Of a stretch of DNA of 64,000 nt, positions 48,920 through 57,549 are shown in pieces. Made by a program: the position numbers and the translations under genes. Origin of the DNA: Sphaerisporangium cinnabarinum (GTDB lineage Bacteria > Actinomycetota > Actinomycetes > Actinomycetales > Cellulomonadaceae); the NCBI GenBank assembly GCA_003052455.1, contig QAPD01000003.1:51414-115413 (forward strand), read 5' to 3'. Below the pieces are notes generated by a model. It was not told where the DNA came from and made no database searches. It saw only the letters and a list, made by a program, of their open reading frames with translations. How positions within the stretch are numbered: position 1 is the stretch's first letter; each line of letters begins with the position of its first letter.

Positions 48920-50212
48920 TCAGCTCGTCGCGCTCTCCGGGGGCGGCGTGACGCCCGGCCCGACGTCCCCGAGGGCGATCTCCTTCGCCGTCGGCAGCTC
49001 GTCCTCCATGGGTGGGTCCTTGTGCCGCAGGTGCGAGAACACCGACCACGCGACCGCGACGAGCGGCACGGAGACGACCGCGCCCAGGATCCCCGCGAGC
49101 AGCGTGCCGGCCGTCACGGCGATCGCGACGACCACCGGGTGGAGCGACACCTGCTTGCCCATGACGAGCGGCTGCAGCACGTGGCCCTCGAACTGCCCGA
49201 TGAGCGCGATGCCGATCGTCACGATGAGCGCGATGAGGAAGCCCTTGGCCGCGAGCGCGACGATCGCGGCGATGATCATCGCCAGCGGGGCGCCGATGAT
49301 GGGGATGAAGGCCCCGATGAAGACGAGGACGGCGAGCGGGGCCGCGAGCGGGACGCCGAGGATCGCGAGGAAGATCCCCGCGAGGATGCCGTCGACGAGC
49401 GCGATGATCACCGTGCCGCGCGCGTAGCCGGAGAAGGTGTACCAGCCGGCGCCGCCCGCGATCTTCCAGCTGTCGCGCGAGCGCGACGGGAGCTGGTTGA
49501 GGAACCACGTCCACATGTCCTTGCCGCGGGCGAGGAAGAACACCGTGCAGAAGATCGCGAGCGCGATCGCCGCGAACGCCTCGAAGACCGACCCGGCGCT
49601 CGCCGCGGCCTGGCTCGCGATGTCGCCGCCGTGCTCCGTCAGCCACTGGCGGCCGTTGTCGATCCAGCCGTTGACGTCGTCCGCCGTGATCGTGACCGGC
49701 AGGGGCCCGTTCTCGAGGAAGTCGAAGATCTGCTCGATGCCCTGGTCGAACTGCTCCGCGAGGCTCTGCCACTGGCCTGCGACCGACGTGATGACGTAGG
49801 TCAGCAGGCCGGCGAAGAAGAGCAGTGCGGTGAGGATCGCGAGCCCCGTGGCCAGGCCGCGCGGCATGATCCGGCCGTAGAAGTCGGTGACCGGCCGCAG
49901 GACCGACGTGATGACGAGCGCGAGGAAGACCGCCACGAACACGAGCTGCACCTGCGCCGTCGCGAAGAAGACGAGCGCGACCGCCGCGACGATCATGAGC
50001 AGCCGCCACGACCAGCCCGCGGTGGTGCGCAGCCAGGCGGGCACGGTCTCGTCGTACCCCACCACCGACGGGTTGCGACGCGCCCCGGCGACCTTGCGCG
50101 CCGCGCTCGACGCCCCGGCGAGGTGCTTGACCGACGCCGCCGAACGGTCGGAGCCGGACCCCGGCCGAGGTGTCGGTGCCGGGCCTGCTGCGGGTCGCTG
50201 CTCGTCCGTCAC
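48920..50212 (-). CDS. AI-2E family transporter (PerM-like)
   Basis: A 430-residue membrane protein with about eight hydrophobic segments. The N-terminus (1-60) is polar. The characteristic hydrophilic middle (SLAEQFDQGIEQIFDFLEN to the 'HGGD' region) is followed by FIGAFIPIIGAPLAMI and GNxxxP-like GHVLQPLVMGKQVSLHP. Family members export autoinducer-2 or act as Na+/H+ antiporters, and the substrate here is unknown. The GTG at 50212 has GGAGG 5 nt upstream. In-frame sequence extends upstream but without a better start. Confidence 0.9.
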   Translation of the reverse strand: MTDEQRPAAGPAPTPRPGSGSDRSAASVKHLAGASSAARKVAGARRNPSVVGYDETVPAWLRTTAGWSWRLLMIVAAVALVFFATAQVQLVFVAVFLALVITSVLRPVTDFYGRIMPRGLATGLAILTALLFFAGLLTYVITSVAGQWQSLAEQFDQGIEQIFDFLENGPLPVTITADDVNGWIDNGRQWLTEHGGDIASQAAASAGSVFEAFAAIALAIFCTVFFLARGKDMWTWFLNQLPSRSRDSWKIAGGAGWYTFSGYARGTVIIALVDGILAGIFLAILGVPLAAPLAVLVFIGAFIPIIGAPLAMIIAAIVALAAKGFLIALIVTIGIALIGQFEGHVLQPLVMGKQVSLHPVVVAIAVTAGTLLAGILGAVVSVPLVAVAWSVFSHLRHKDPPMEDELPTAKEIALGDVGPGVTPPPESATS

Positions 50213-50369
50213 GCGTGCCTCCGTCGCGTCGTGGCCACCATCCGCCCAGTGTGCCCCAGGTCGCCCCCGCACGCCGGGCGCCGCGCGCGGCCTCGACGGA
50301 GGTCGAGGTCGAGGTCGCAGCCCTGGTCCGGGCCGTGACGGCGATGTGAGGACCACCCCCGAACCGTGC

Positions 50370-50375
50370 TATGTT
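50370..50375 (+). promoter_or_regulatory. -10 element for tRNA-Leu
   Basis: TATGTT stands out in an AT-rich pocket 44 nt before the mature tRNA 5' end. A weak -35 (TGAGGA) lies about 17 nt further upstream. Confidence 0.5.
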
Positions 50376-50418
50376 TTTCCCCGCACCCGAACGGCGGAAA
50401 CGCCGGGAAGGTCCACTC

Positions 50419-50506
50419 GTCCGGGTGGCGGAATGGCAGACGCGCTAGCTTGAGGTGCTAGTGCCCTTTATCGGGCGTGGGGGTTCAAGTCCCCCTCCGG
50501 ACACCA
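50419..50506 (+). tRNA. tRNA-Leu (anticodon GAG)
   Basis: An 88-nt type II tRNA. The acceptor GTCCGGG pairs with TCCGGAC, with a terminal G-U at the seventh pair, followed by an encoded ACCA. The anticodon arm CTAGC / GCTAG encloses the loop TTGAGGT, giving anticodon GAG (reads CTC and CTT, the main Leu codons in GC-rich genomes). The long variable arm is TGCCC-TTTATC-GGGCG, and the T arm is GGGGG / CCCCC with TTCAAGT. It is a single gene, followed at once by a terminator. Confidence 0.97.
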
Positions 50507-50511
50507 CGATC

Positions 50512-50549
50512 AAGGCCCCTGGCCTGCGGAGACGCAGACCAGGGGCCTT
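50512..50549. terminator. Terminator hairpin after tRNA-Leu
   Basis: An 11-bp perfect outer stem (AAGGCCCCTGG / CCAGGGGCCTT), one C-A mismatch, then a 5-bp inner stem CTGCG / CGCAG closed by a GAGA (GNRA) tetraloop. It also lies downstream of the convergent lipoprotein gene, so it may serve both directions. Confidence 0.85.
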
Positions 50550-50581
50550 CGTCGTGCTTCCCGGCGCGTGCGAGCGGTGCG

Positions 50582-51064
50582 TCACCGTCCCGTGGGGAGG
50601 ACGACGTCCTCACCCGTGGTGACGACCGTCACGGGCTCGTCGGCAGGCAGGCCGGGGACGACGACGACGCTCGTCGACGGCGCGGTGTCGAGGGTGCAGG
50701 GACGCTCGTCGGTGCCCGCACGACGGCCGAGGAGGAAGCTCAGCTCGCGGTCCTCGGCGTCCCACGTGTAGTCGACGGGGACGAGCGGGCACGAGCTCGA
50801 CCCGAACGTCACGACGTTCACGGTCTGCGGCTCGCCGCCCCGCGCGTAGCCGACCTCCGGTGTGTCGGCGTCCGACCACGGGTGCACCTCCCCGCCCTCG
50901 GCGGGCAGCCCGAGATACGTGCGGTCGGCGACGGACGGATCGATCGGGTCCGCGACCCCCGCGCACGCGGCGAGGGCGACGAGCGCGCCGGCGCTCAGCA
51001 CCGCGGTGCCGGTGCGGCGGGCCGTGCGGACGGGGACGGGCGGCTGGAGGTCGATGGCAGGCAT
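50582..51064 (-). CDS. Hypothetical small lipoprotein
   Basis: A 160-residue protein I do not recognise. The N-terminus is basic then hydrophobic (TAVLSAGALVALAAC), ending in lipobox LAAC near residue 34. The mature part is about 125 residues, polar, with two cysteines (SSSCPLVPVDYTWD; RPCTLDT) that could form a disulfide, and predicted beta strands (STSVVVVPG). The start is uncertain: ATG at 51064, or in-frame GTG at 51091. It converges on tRNA-Leu. Confidence 0.72.
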   Translation of the reverse strand: MPAIDLQPPVPVRTARRTGTAVLSAGALVALAACAGVADPIDPSVADRTYLGLPAEGGEVHPWSDADTPEVGYARGGEPQTVNVVTFGSSSCPLVPVDYTWDAEDRELSFLLGRRAGTDERPCTLDTAPSTSVVVVPGLPADEPVTVVTTGEDVVLPTGR

Positions 51065-51153
51065 GCCGCCCACGCTGGTCCTGAGGCGCACCGTCCCGCA
51101 TCCGTCGGACGCGCCGTCCCTGCCGCCCGGGCGGCCTCACCCGGCGCTCCACC

Positions 51154-51185
51154 GCCTCAGGCGCGACCGCCTCGGGACCTGAGGC
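51154..51185 (-). terminator. Possible hairpin after the SDR gene
   Basis: GCCTCAGG / CCTGAGGC arms (8 bp) are separated by 16 nt, about 40 nt past the SDR stop. A further 14-bp palindrome (GCCGCCCGGGCGGC) lies at 51122-51135. Either could end transcription before the lipoprotein gene. Confidence 0.4.
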
Positions 51186-51226
51186 CACTTCCCCGCCGCG
51201 GCCGGGCACGCCGTCGACCCGTCGGC

Positions 51227-52081
<855 letters not shown>

Positions 52082-52181
52082 CCCGCTCTCCCTCCGAGGG
52101 TGCCGTCCCGCGAGGCTAGCCGCGGGACCGCGGGACGGCAGCCGGAGCGCCGCCGACCGCCCGGCGCGCCCGTCGGGCGCG

Positions 52182-52871
52182 TCAGCGCGGCGCCACGGCG
52201 TCGTGGCGGCGGGCCAGTGCGAGCGTCGTCGTGCCGACCGCGACGAGGACGCCCGCCAGCAGCAGGCCGGCCGCACCGGACCACGACCGCACGACGACGG
52301 CGCCGACGGCCGCGCCCGTGCCCATCGCGAGCACGGCCCCCGCGCGTCGGGCCGCGCCCTCTCCGGACCCGCCCGCGAGCGGGCTGCTGAGGGCGAGGTT
52401 CACGAGCGTCGTGGTGACGACGACGGTCGAGACGTCCTGGACGTGGGCGCCCCGCGCGGCGACCGCCTGGGCACCCATCACCAGCGCGAGGGCGGCGGTG
52501 AGGGCCAGGACCCCCGCAGCGGGCAGGCGCCCGACGGCGAGCCAGAGCGCGCCGCCCGCGACCACGAGCACCGCTCCCCCGGCGAGCACGCCGAGCGCGC
52601 GCCGCGGCATCCGCGCGCCGTCGGCGCCCCCGCGGAGCAGCACCCCGCACAGGGCGGCGCCGAGGACGAAGGCGACGAGCGCGACGACGTTGTTGAGCAG
52701 CGGGATCCCGCCCGCACCGGCGGCGGCGAACCCGACGAAGAGCACGTTGCCCGTCATGTTGCCGGTGAACACCTGGTCGAGCGCGAGGTAGCTCACCGCG
52801 TCGACGACGCCCGTCGCCACGGTCAGGACGAGCAGGCCGGCCACGTACGGCCGGTCGCGCGGGTCGGTCAT
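52182..52871 (-). CDS. DUF1275 (YoaK) family membrane protein
   Basis: A 229-residue protein with about six hydrophobic segments. The family motif is VFTGNMTGNVLFVG, and the C-terminal half contains VQDVSTVVVTTTLVNL. Function unknown; possibly a small-molecule transporter. The ATG at 52871 has TACGGT exactly 6 nt upstream and no ribosome site. Confidence 0.9.
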   Translation of the reverse strand: MTDPRDRPYVAGLLVLTVATGVVDAVSYLALDQVFTGNMTGNVLFVGFAAAGAGGIPLLNNVVALVAFVLGAALCGVLLRGGADGARMPRRALGVLAGGAVLVVAGGALWLAVGRLPAAGVLALTAALALVMGAQAVAARGAHVQDVSTVVVTTTLVNLALSSPLAGGSGEGAARRAGAVLAMGTGAAVGAVVVRSWSGAAGLLLAGVLVAVGTTTLALARRHDAVAPR

Positions 52872-52877
52872 CGTCCG

Positions 52878-52883
52878 ACCGTA
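52878..52883 (-). promoter_or_regulatory. -10 element for the DUF1275 gene (leaderless)
   Basis: TACGGT ends exactly 6 nt before the ATG. Confidence 0.6.
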
Positions 52884-52941
52884 CGGGCCGGGACCTGCCG
52901 CGGCGCGTCGGCCGGGCGCCGCCCCGAGCCCGCGCGCGGCT

Positions 52942-54246
52942 TCATGCGCCGGACGCGCGGTCCTCCACGTCGTCCGCCGGGCGGTCGGCGACCACGACGG
53001 CGTCGTCGACGAAGCGGGGTCGGCAGGCGAACCAGCCGGCCACGACCCCGGGGACGGCGGTCGCGGCGAGCACGACGAGCGGGACGGACCACGAACCGGT
53101 CGCCTCGCGCAGCAGGCCGAGGCCGAGGGGCCCGAAGCAGGCGAGCCCGTACCCGATGCCCTGGACGAAGCCGGACACGGCCGACGCGGCCTGCGCCGTC
53201 CGCGTGCGCCGGTTGATGAGCGTCATGCACAGGGGGAACGTGCTCACCCCGATGCCGAGCGCGCACACCCAGACCACCGTGCCGTCGAGCGGGGAGAGCA
53301 GGAGGCCCAGGTACCCGGCGACCAGCACCACCGAGCACGCGACCACGACGACGAACGGGTTGGCCATCCGGGTGGCGACCTGGGGCACCACGAGGGCTGC
53401 GAGCACGCCCCACGCCGAGTACAGCGCGACCATGGAGCCGCCGAGCGCCGCGCTGCCCCCGGCGTCGGTGAGGACGGCCGGCACCCAGGTGATGATCGCG
53501 TAGTTCGACAGCGACATCATGGCGAAGAGGCCGACGAGACCCCACGCGGTGGACGACCGGCCGACCCGGAGCCGTTCGCCGGCGACCGCGACCGGGGCGG
53601 GCGCGTGGTGGTCGGCGGGGAGCCGGAGCGCGAGGAGGAGCCAGACGACCGCGGCGACCGCGGCCGGCCCGGCCCAGATCCCGACCGACAGCCGCCAGGT
53701 GCCGGCCTCGGCGACCGGGACCGCGAGCAGCGGGGCGACGAACTGCCCCGTCTGCAGGAGGAGGAGGTAGAGCGAGGTCCACAGGGCGAGCCGGTCGGAG
53801 AACCAGGCCTTCACCAGCGGCACGATCACGACGTTGGCCGCCCCGATGCCCGCGAGCGCGAGCACCGTGGAGAGCACGAGCACGGTCGTCGTCGGGGACA
53901 GGGCGCGCAGCAGGAGCGACAGCGCGGTGAGCCCGAGCGCCACGGTGGCCGTGCGCTCCAGGCCGAACCGCCGCGTCACGGCGGGCGCGAGGAACCCGAA
54001 CACGGCGAACGACGCCGCGGGCACCGTGCCGAGCAGCCCCGCGACGGCCACACCGAAGCCGAGGTCGGCGCCGACGATCTCGAGGAGCGGGGTGAACCCG
54101 GTGACGGCCGTCCGGAGGTTGACCGCCGTCAGCGCGACGGCGACGCCCGCCCAGAGCGTCAGGCGTCCGGGGCGCAGCCGCGGCCGGGAGGGAGAGAGGG
54201 TCGCCACGCTAGACTCCACACTGAGGTCGGCGGATGATGGGATCAT
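52942..54246 (-). CDS. MFS transporter, CynX/NimT-like
   Basis: A 434-residue major facilitator with about 12 hydrophobic segments, starting LWAGVAVALTAVNLRTAVTG. The early motif AVNLRTAVTGFTPLL is characteristic of the cyanate/2-nitroimidazole (CynX/NimT) group, though the substrate may be any small anion or drug. A hydrophilic tail ends the chain. The start is uncertain: ATG at 54246 (CAGATT 6 nt upstream, fitting a leaderless start), or in-frame GTGs at 54219 or 54207. It is divergent from a GntR regulator gene only 3 bp away. Confidence 0.87.
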   Translation of the reverse strand: MIPSSADLSVESSVATLSPSRPRLRPGRLTLWAGVAVALTAVNLRTAVTGFTPLLEIVGADLGFGVAVAGLLGTVPAASFAVFGFLAPAVTRRFGLERTATVALGLTALSLLLRALSPTTTVLVLSTVLALAGIGAANVVIVPLVKAWFSDRLALWTSLYLLLLQTGQFVAPLLAVPVAEAGTWRLSVGIWAGPAAVAAVVWLLLALRLPADHHAPAPVAVAGERLRVGRSSTAWGLVGLFAMMSLSNYAIITWVPAVLTDAGGSAALGGSMVALYSAWGVLAALVVPQVATRMANPFVVVVACSVVLVAGYLGLLLSPLDGTVVWVCALGIGVSTFPLCMTLINRRTRTAQAASAVSGFVQGIGYGLACFGPLGLGLLREATGSWSVPLVVLAATAVPGVVAGWFACRPRFVDDAVVVADRPADDVEDRASGA

Positions 54247-54253
54247 GGGATGA
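54234..54253. promoter_or_regulatory. Overlapping inverted repeats between MFS and GntR genes
   Basis: ATGAT-GGG-ATCAT (54234-54246) and TCAT-GGG-ATGA (54243-54253) share their middle arm, forming a 20-bp compound dyad. It covers the 5' ends of both divergent genes. It is the natural operator for the adjacent GntR regulator, controlling itself and the transporter (inference). Confidence 0.6.
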
Positions 54254-54960
54254 ATCTGGAGCAGTCTGGCACAGCCGGACCGATGCGTCGAGTAGGCCTC
54301 ATCGACCAGGCCGCCGCGCGCTTCCGGGACGAGATCGTCTCCGGCCGGTGGGCCGTCGGCGAGCGGATCCCCACCGAAGCCGCCCTCGTGGCGGAGTTCG
54401 GCGTCGGGCGCAACACCGTGCGCGAGGCGCTGCAGTCGCTCGTGCACGCCGGGCTGCTGCGCCGCGAGCAGGGCCGCGGCACGTTCGTCATCTCCCGCTC
54501 CGAGCTGACCGGCACCCTGGAGCGCCAGCTCGCGGGCGGCAGCCGCCGGCACTACCTCGAGCTGCGGCTCGCCCTCGACAGCACCGCCGCCTCGCTCGCC
54601 GCGGCGAGCCGCTCGGACGACGACGTCGAGCACCTGCGCGAGCTGCGCGACCGGCGGGAGGCGGCCGGGGAGGCCGACGACCGCGACGCCCGCGCGCGCG
54701 CCGACCTCGACCTGCACCGCGCGATCGTGGCCGCGACGCACAACCCGCTCTACGTCACCCTCTACTCGAGCATGCTCGACGTCTTCACCGTGCACATGCG
54801 CGACGAGGAGAACGCGGACGACGAGACGGCGCACCGTCACCACCACGAGCTGGTCGAGGCCGTCGCACGGCAGGACGCCGCCGGGGCCGCCGCGGCGGTC
54901 GCCGCGATCTTCGAGCCGTTCCTGCCGCGCGCGGACGCCGGGCCCTCCCCCGTCCGCTGA
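54250..54960 (+). CDS. GntR-family transcriptional regulator, FadR/FCD type
   Basis: A 236-residue repressor. The winged helix-turn-helix (about 15-80) has DEIVSGRWAVGERIPTE, VGRNTVREALQSL and LLRREQGRGTFV. The C-terminal all-helical FCD ligand domain (about 95-220) has the metal/ligand residues in DLDLHRAIVAAT and HRHHHELVEAV. Ligand unknown, probably a carboxylate. The ATG at 54250 was taken; TAGACT at 54210-54215 could be the -10. A strong terminator follows. Confidence 0.9.
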   Translation: MNLEQSGTAGPMRRVGLIDQAAARFRDEIVSGRWAVGERIPTEAALVAEFGVGRNTVREALQSLVHAGLLRREQGRGTFVISRSELTGTLERQLAGGSRRHYLELRLALDSTAASLAAASRSDDDVEHLRELRDRREAAGEADDRDARARADLDLHRAIVAATHNPLYVTLYSSMLDVFTVHMRDEENADDETAHRHHHELVEAVARQDAAGAAAAVAAIFEPFLPRADAGPSPVR

Positions 54961-55000
54961 GGCACGGCGCCCGGGCGGGCGGCAGGACGCACCGGGACAG

Positions 55001-55037
55001 CGAGAGGCCCCGTCGTGTGGAGCGACGGGGCCTCTCG
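55001..55037. terminator. Strong hairpin terminator after the GntR gene
   Basis: A 15-bp perfect stem (CGAGAGGCCCCGTCG / CGACGGGGCCTCTCG) with a 7-nt loop, about 40 nt past the GntR stop. It has no T tract. Confidence 0.85.
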
Positions 55038-55124
55038 ATCCGCTGTCTCATTCGGATCCCGCCGGCGCTCTCACGCCGGAAGCATGCCCCCGAGCCTACC
55101 GGTCCCGTCCGGGTTCGCGTGCCG

Positions 55125-55130
55125 TAGCGT
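55125..55130 (+). promoter_or_regulatory. -10 element for the gene at 55137 (leaderless)
   Basis: TAGCGT ends exactly 6 nt before the GTG at 55137. Confidence 0.6.
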
Positions 55131-55136
55131 CGGGGC

Positions 55137-55724
55137 GTGACCGCGACCACGCCCGGCGGCAGCGACCGGGCGGAGCTCCTCTGGCTGCCCGTGGGGGCCG
55201 GGGGCCACGTCGTGCGTCGCACGAGCGCCGCGTGGGAGCGTGCCGCCGCGCTCCGCGCACGACGGCGTCCCCGCCCGCTGTTCCACGCGGCGCTGGGGCT
55301 GCGGTGCGACGGGGTGCCGTACGTCGTCGAGATGACCCCCGCGTGGGGCGGCCCGCCGGTCGACCGGGGCGTCGTCGTGACCGGTCCCGTGGGCCTGCGG
55401 CCGCTCGGGCGCTCCCGCTGGTTCCGGTACGAGGTGCGCTGCTGGCCGCACGGCGCGATCCCCGACCGGGAGCACGCCGTCGGGCCGCCCGTCGTCGTCA
55501 CGAGCGACCCCGCCGCGGTCGGGCGGCTCCTGCGCGCCGTGCGTGGCGCCCCGCCGCTCACGTGGGGCCGTCGCCCGCCCGGTGCGAGCGAGATGTGGAA
55601 CTCGAACTCGCTCGTCGCGTGGTCCCTCGTCCGGGCGGGGCTCGGGGCCGACCACGTGCCGCCCGACGGCGGACTGGCCCCGGGCTGGGGTGCGGGCGTC
55701 CGCGTGGCCGCAGGCACCGCCTGA
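55137..55724 (+). CDS. Conserved protein of unknown function, possible inactive or altered papain-like fold
   Basis: A 195-residue soluble protein. I cannot name a family with confidence. Visible landmarks are LLWLPVGAGGHVVRR at the start, PLFHAALGLRCDGVPYVVEM, WFRYEVRCW, SEMWNSNSLVAWSLVRAGL and LAPGWGAGVRVA at the end. A His on a beta strand early, followed much later by an N-S-N-S helix start, is reminiscent of permuted papain-like (LRAT/DUF4105-like) folds with Ser where Cys would be. That is only a pattern-based guess. It stands alone between two hairpins. Confidence 0.78.
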   Translation: MTATTPGGSDRAELLWLPVGAGGHVVRRTSAAWERAAALRARRRPRPLFHAALGLRCDGVPYVVEMTPAWGGPPVDRGVVVTGPVGLRPLGRSRWFRYEVRCWPHGAIPDREHAVGPPVVVTSDPAAVGRLLRAVRGAPPLTWGRRPPGASEMWNSNSLVAWSLVRAGLGADHVPPDGGLAPGWGAGVRVAAGTA

Positions 55725-55768
55725 TCGTCCACGGTCGCGCGGGCGGCGCCCGTCCCACCCCGGCACGA

Positions 55769-55791
55769 CCTCCTCCTCCCCGAGGAGGAGG
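55769..55791. terminator. Hairpin between the unknown gene and the ABC operon
   Basis: CCTCCTCCTC / GAGGAGGAGG is a perfect 10-bp stem with a 3-nt loop, 45 nt past the stop of the upstream gene and before the ABC operon promoter. It is likely a terminator. Its GGAGG arm could also mimic a ribosome site, but no start codon follows. Confidence 0.55.
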
Positions 55792-55847
55792 CGGAGCGGT
55801 CGCGGATCTCGGCCGACCGCCCGAGCCGGTGCCCCCGCGGGTCTCCG

Positions 55848-55853
55848 TAGCGT
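55848..55853 (+). promoter_or_regulatory. Possible -10 for the ABC/two-component operon
   Basis: TAGCGT lies about 50 nt before the ATPase ATG. The predicted leader of about 43 nt includes the GGGAGG ribosome site. Confidence 0.45.
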
Positions 55854-55902
55854 CGACGACGGCGGTGCCCGACGACCGGGCCCGCGGACGACGGGAGGAC
55901 CG

Positions 55903-56661
55903 ATGATCCAGGTGGAGGCGCTGACGAAGCGCTACGGACCCACGACGGCGGTGGACGGGCTGACGTTCACGGCGCGGCCCGGGACCGTGACGGGCTTCCT
56001 CGGCCCCAACGGCGCCGGGAAGTCGACGACGATGCGCGTCGTCGTCGGGCTGGAGCGGCCGACCTCCGGCACGGCGACCGTCGACGGCCGCCGGTACGCG
56101 GACCTGCCGGCACCGCTGCGCGCCGTCGGGGTCATGCTCGACGCCCGCTCCGTGCACCCCGGCCGCACGGCGTTCCGCCACCTGACGGCGCTCGCCCGCA
56201 CGCACGGGATCGGGCGGGCACGCGTGGACGAGGTGATCGGGATGACGGGCCTCGAGAGCGTCGCGGGGCGGCGTGCGGGCACGTTCTCGCTCGGGATGGG
56301 CCAGCGTCTCGGCATCGCGGGCGCGCTCCTCGGCGACCCCGGGACGCTCATCCTCGACGAGCCCGTCAACGGCCTGGACCCCGACGGCGTGCTGTGGGTG
56401 CGCGGTCTCGTGCGCGGCCTCGCGGCCGAGGGCCGCACGGTGCTGCTGTCGTCCCACCTCATGCACGAGCTCGCTCTGTGCGCCGACCGCGTCGTCGTCA
56501 TCGGCCAGGGCCGGCTGCTCGCCGACGCGCCGGTGTCGGAGCTCGCGGGCGAGGCGGGCTCGCTCGAGGACGCGTACCTGCGGCTCACCGCCGACGCCGT
56601 CCAGTACCGCGGCCGCGCCGCGGGCGAGACCGGCCTCGCGTCCGCCGGGGGTGCCCGATGA
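55903..56661 (+). CDS. ABC-2 type transporter ATP-binding protein
   Basis: A 252-residue ATPase of the daunorubicin/NatA-like drug-export group. Walker A is LGPNGAGKST, the signature is the divergent SLGMGQRLGIAGALL, Walker B is LILDEPVNGLDP and the switch is SSHLMHEL. The short ATPase tail is typical. The ATG at 55903 has GGGAGG 6 nt upstream. It overlaps the first permease gene (ATGA at 56658-56661) and is the first gene of a five-gene unit ending with a response regulator. Confidence 0.94.
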   Translation: MIQVEALTKRYGPTTAVDGLTFTARPGTVTGFLGPNGAGKSTTMRVVVGLERPTSGTATVDGRRYADLPAPLRAVGVMLDARSVHPGRTAFRHLTALARTHGIGRARVDEVIGMTGLESVAGRRAGTFSLGMGQRLGIAGALLGDPGTLILDEPVNGLDPDGVLWVRGLVRGLAAEGRTVLLSSHLMHELALCADRVVVIGQGRLLADAPVSELAGEAGSLEDAYLRLTADAVQYRGRAAGETGLASAGGAR

Positions 56662-57548
56662 CCGCCCCTCCCGCCCGGACCGCACCGACCGCGACGTCGC
56701 GACGCGCGCACCCGGCAGCGCCACGGCCCGCGAGCGCCGGTGGCCCGACGCTCCCCCGCGCCGTCGCCGCGGAGTGGACGAGGCTCACGAGCCTGCGCTC
56801 GTCGTGGTGGGCGGCCGCGCTCACCGTCGCCGTCTCGGCGGTGCTGACGTACCTCTCGGCGCAGGCGTCGTCGGGGGACCCGGGGTTCGACCCGCTCGGC
56901 TCGCTCTCGTCGGGCCTCCTGCTCGCCCAGGTGCCGCCGCTCGTCCTCGGCGTCCTCGTCGGGACGGGCGAGCACAGCACCGGCACGTTCCGCACGACGT
57001 TCGTCGCGGAGCCGCGGCGCTGGCCGGTGCTCGCGGGGCAGACGGCGGCGACCGCCGCGTTCGCGCTGCTCACCGCGGTGGTGGCGGTCGCGGCGGCGGT
57101 GCTCGCGCTGCTGCCGTCGGCGCGCTCGCGCGACCTCGCGCTCGACCTCGGCGGCGACGGCACGCCGCAGGTCCTCGTCGGCATGACGCTCCTGCTCGCC
57201 GGCATGGCCCTGCTCGGCCTCGCGATCGGGGCGCTGGTGCGGCGACCCGTGCCCGCCGTCACCGCCGCGGTGCTCGTCGTGCTCGTCCTGCCCGTCGCGC
57301 TCGTCCTCGCGGCCGACCTGTCGGGCGACCCGCTCGCCGCGCCCGCGGGGGTCTCGTCCGCGCAGGCCGCGGTGAACACGGTGGTCACGTTCCTGCCCAC
57401 CGGGGCGGCGTCGCTGCTCACGGGCGAGGGTGCCGTCGAGGGCGCGCCCGACCTGGGCGCCGTCGGCGGCGGGCTCGTCCTGGCGGCGTGGGTCGTCGTG
57501 CCGCTCGCCCTGGCCGCCGTCCGCCTGCGCACGCGGGACGTGGTCTGA
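56658..57548 (+). CDS. ABC-2 transporter permease 1
   Basis: A 296-residue membrane subunit with about six hydrophobic segments. After a polar N-terminus comes AEWTRLTSLRSSWW, the cytoplasmic entry helix motif of actinobacterial ABC-2 permeases, then GEHSTGTFRTTFVAEPRR. It is clearly paralogous to the next gene. Its start overlaps the ATPase stop by 4 bp. Confidence 0.9.
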   Translation: MTAPPARTAPTATSRRAHPAAPRPASAGGPTLPRAVAAEWTRLTSLRSSWWAAALTVAVSAVLTYLSAQASSGDPGFDPLGSLSSGLLLAQVPPLVLGVLVGTGEHSTGTFRTTFVAEPRRWPVLAGQTAATAAFALLTAVVAVAAAVLALLPSARSRDLALDLGGDGTPQVLVGMTLLLAGMALLGLAIGALVRRPVPAVTAAVLVVLVLPVALVLAADLSGDPLAAPAGVSSAQAAVNTVVTFLPTGAASLLTGEGAVEGAPDLGAVGGGLVLAAWVVVPLALAAVRLRTRDVV

Positions 57549-57549
57549 C

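Noticed and set aside
50419..50506. tRNA-Leu as an attachment site of an integrated element
   Set aside because: No integrase gene and no direct repeat of the tRNA 3' end were found on either side within the window.
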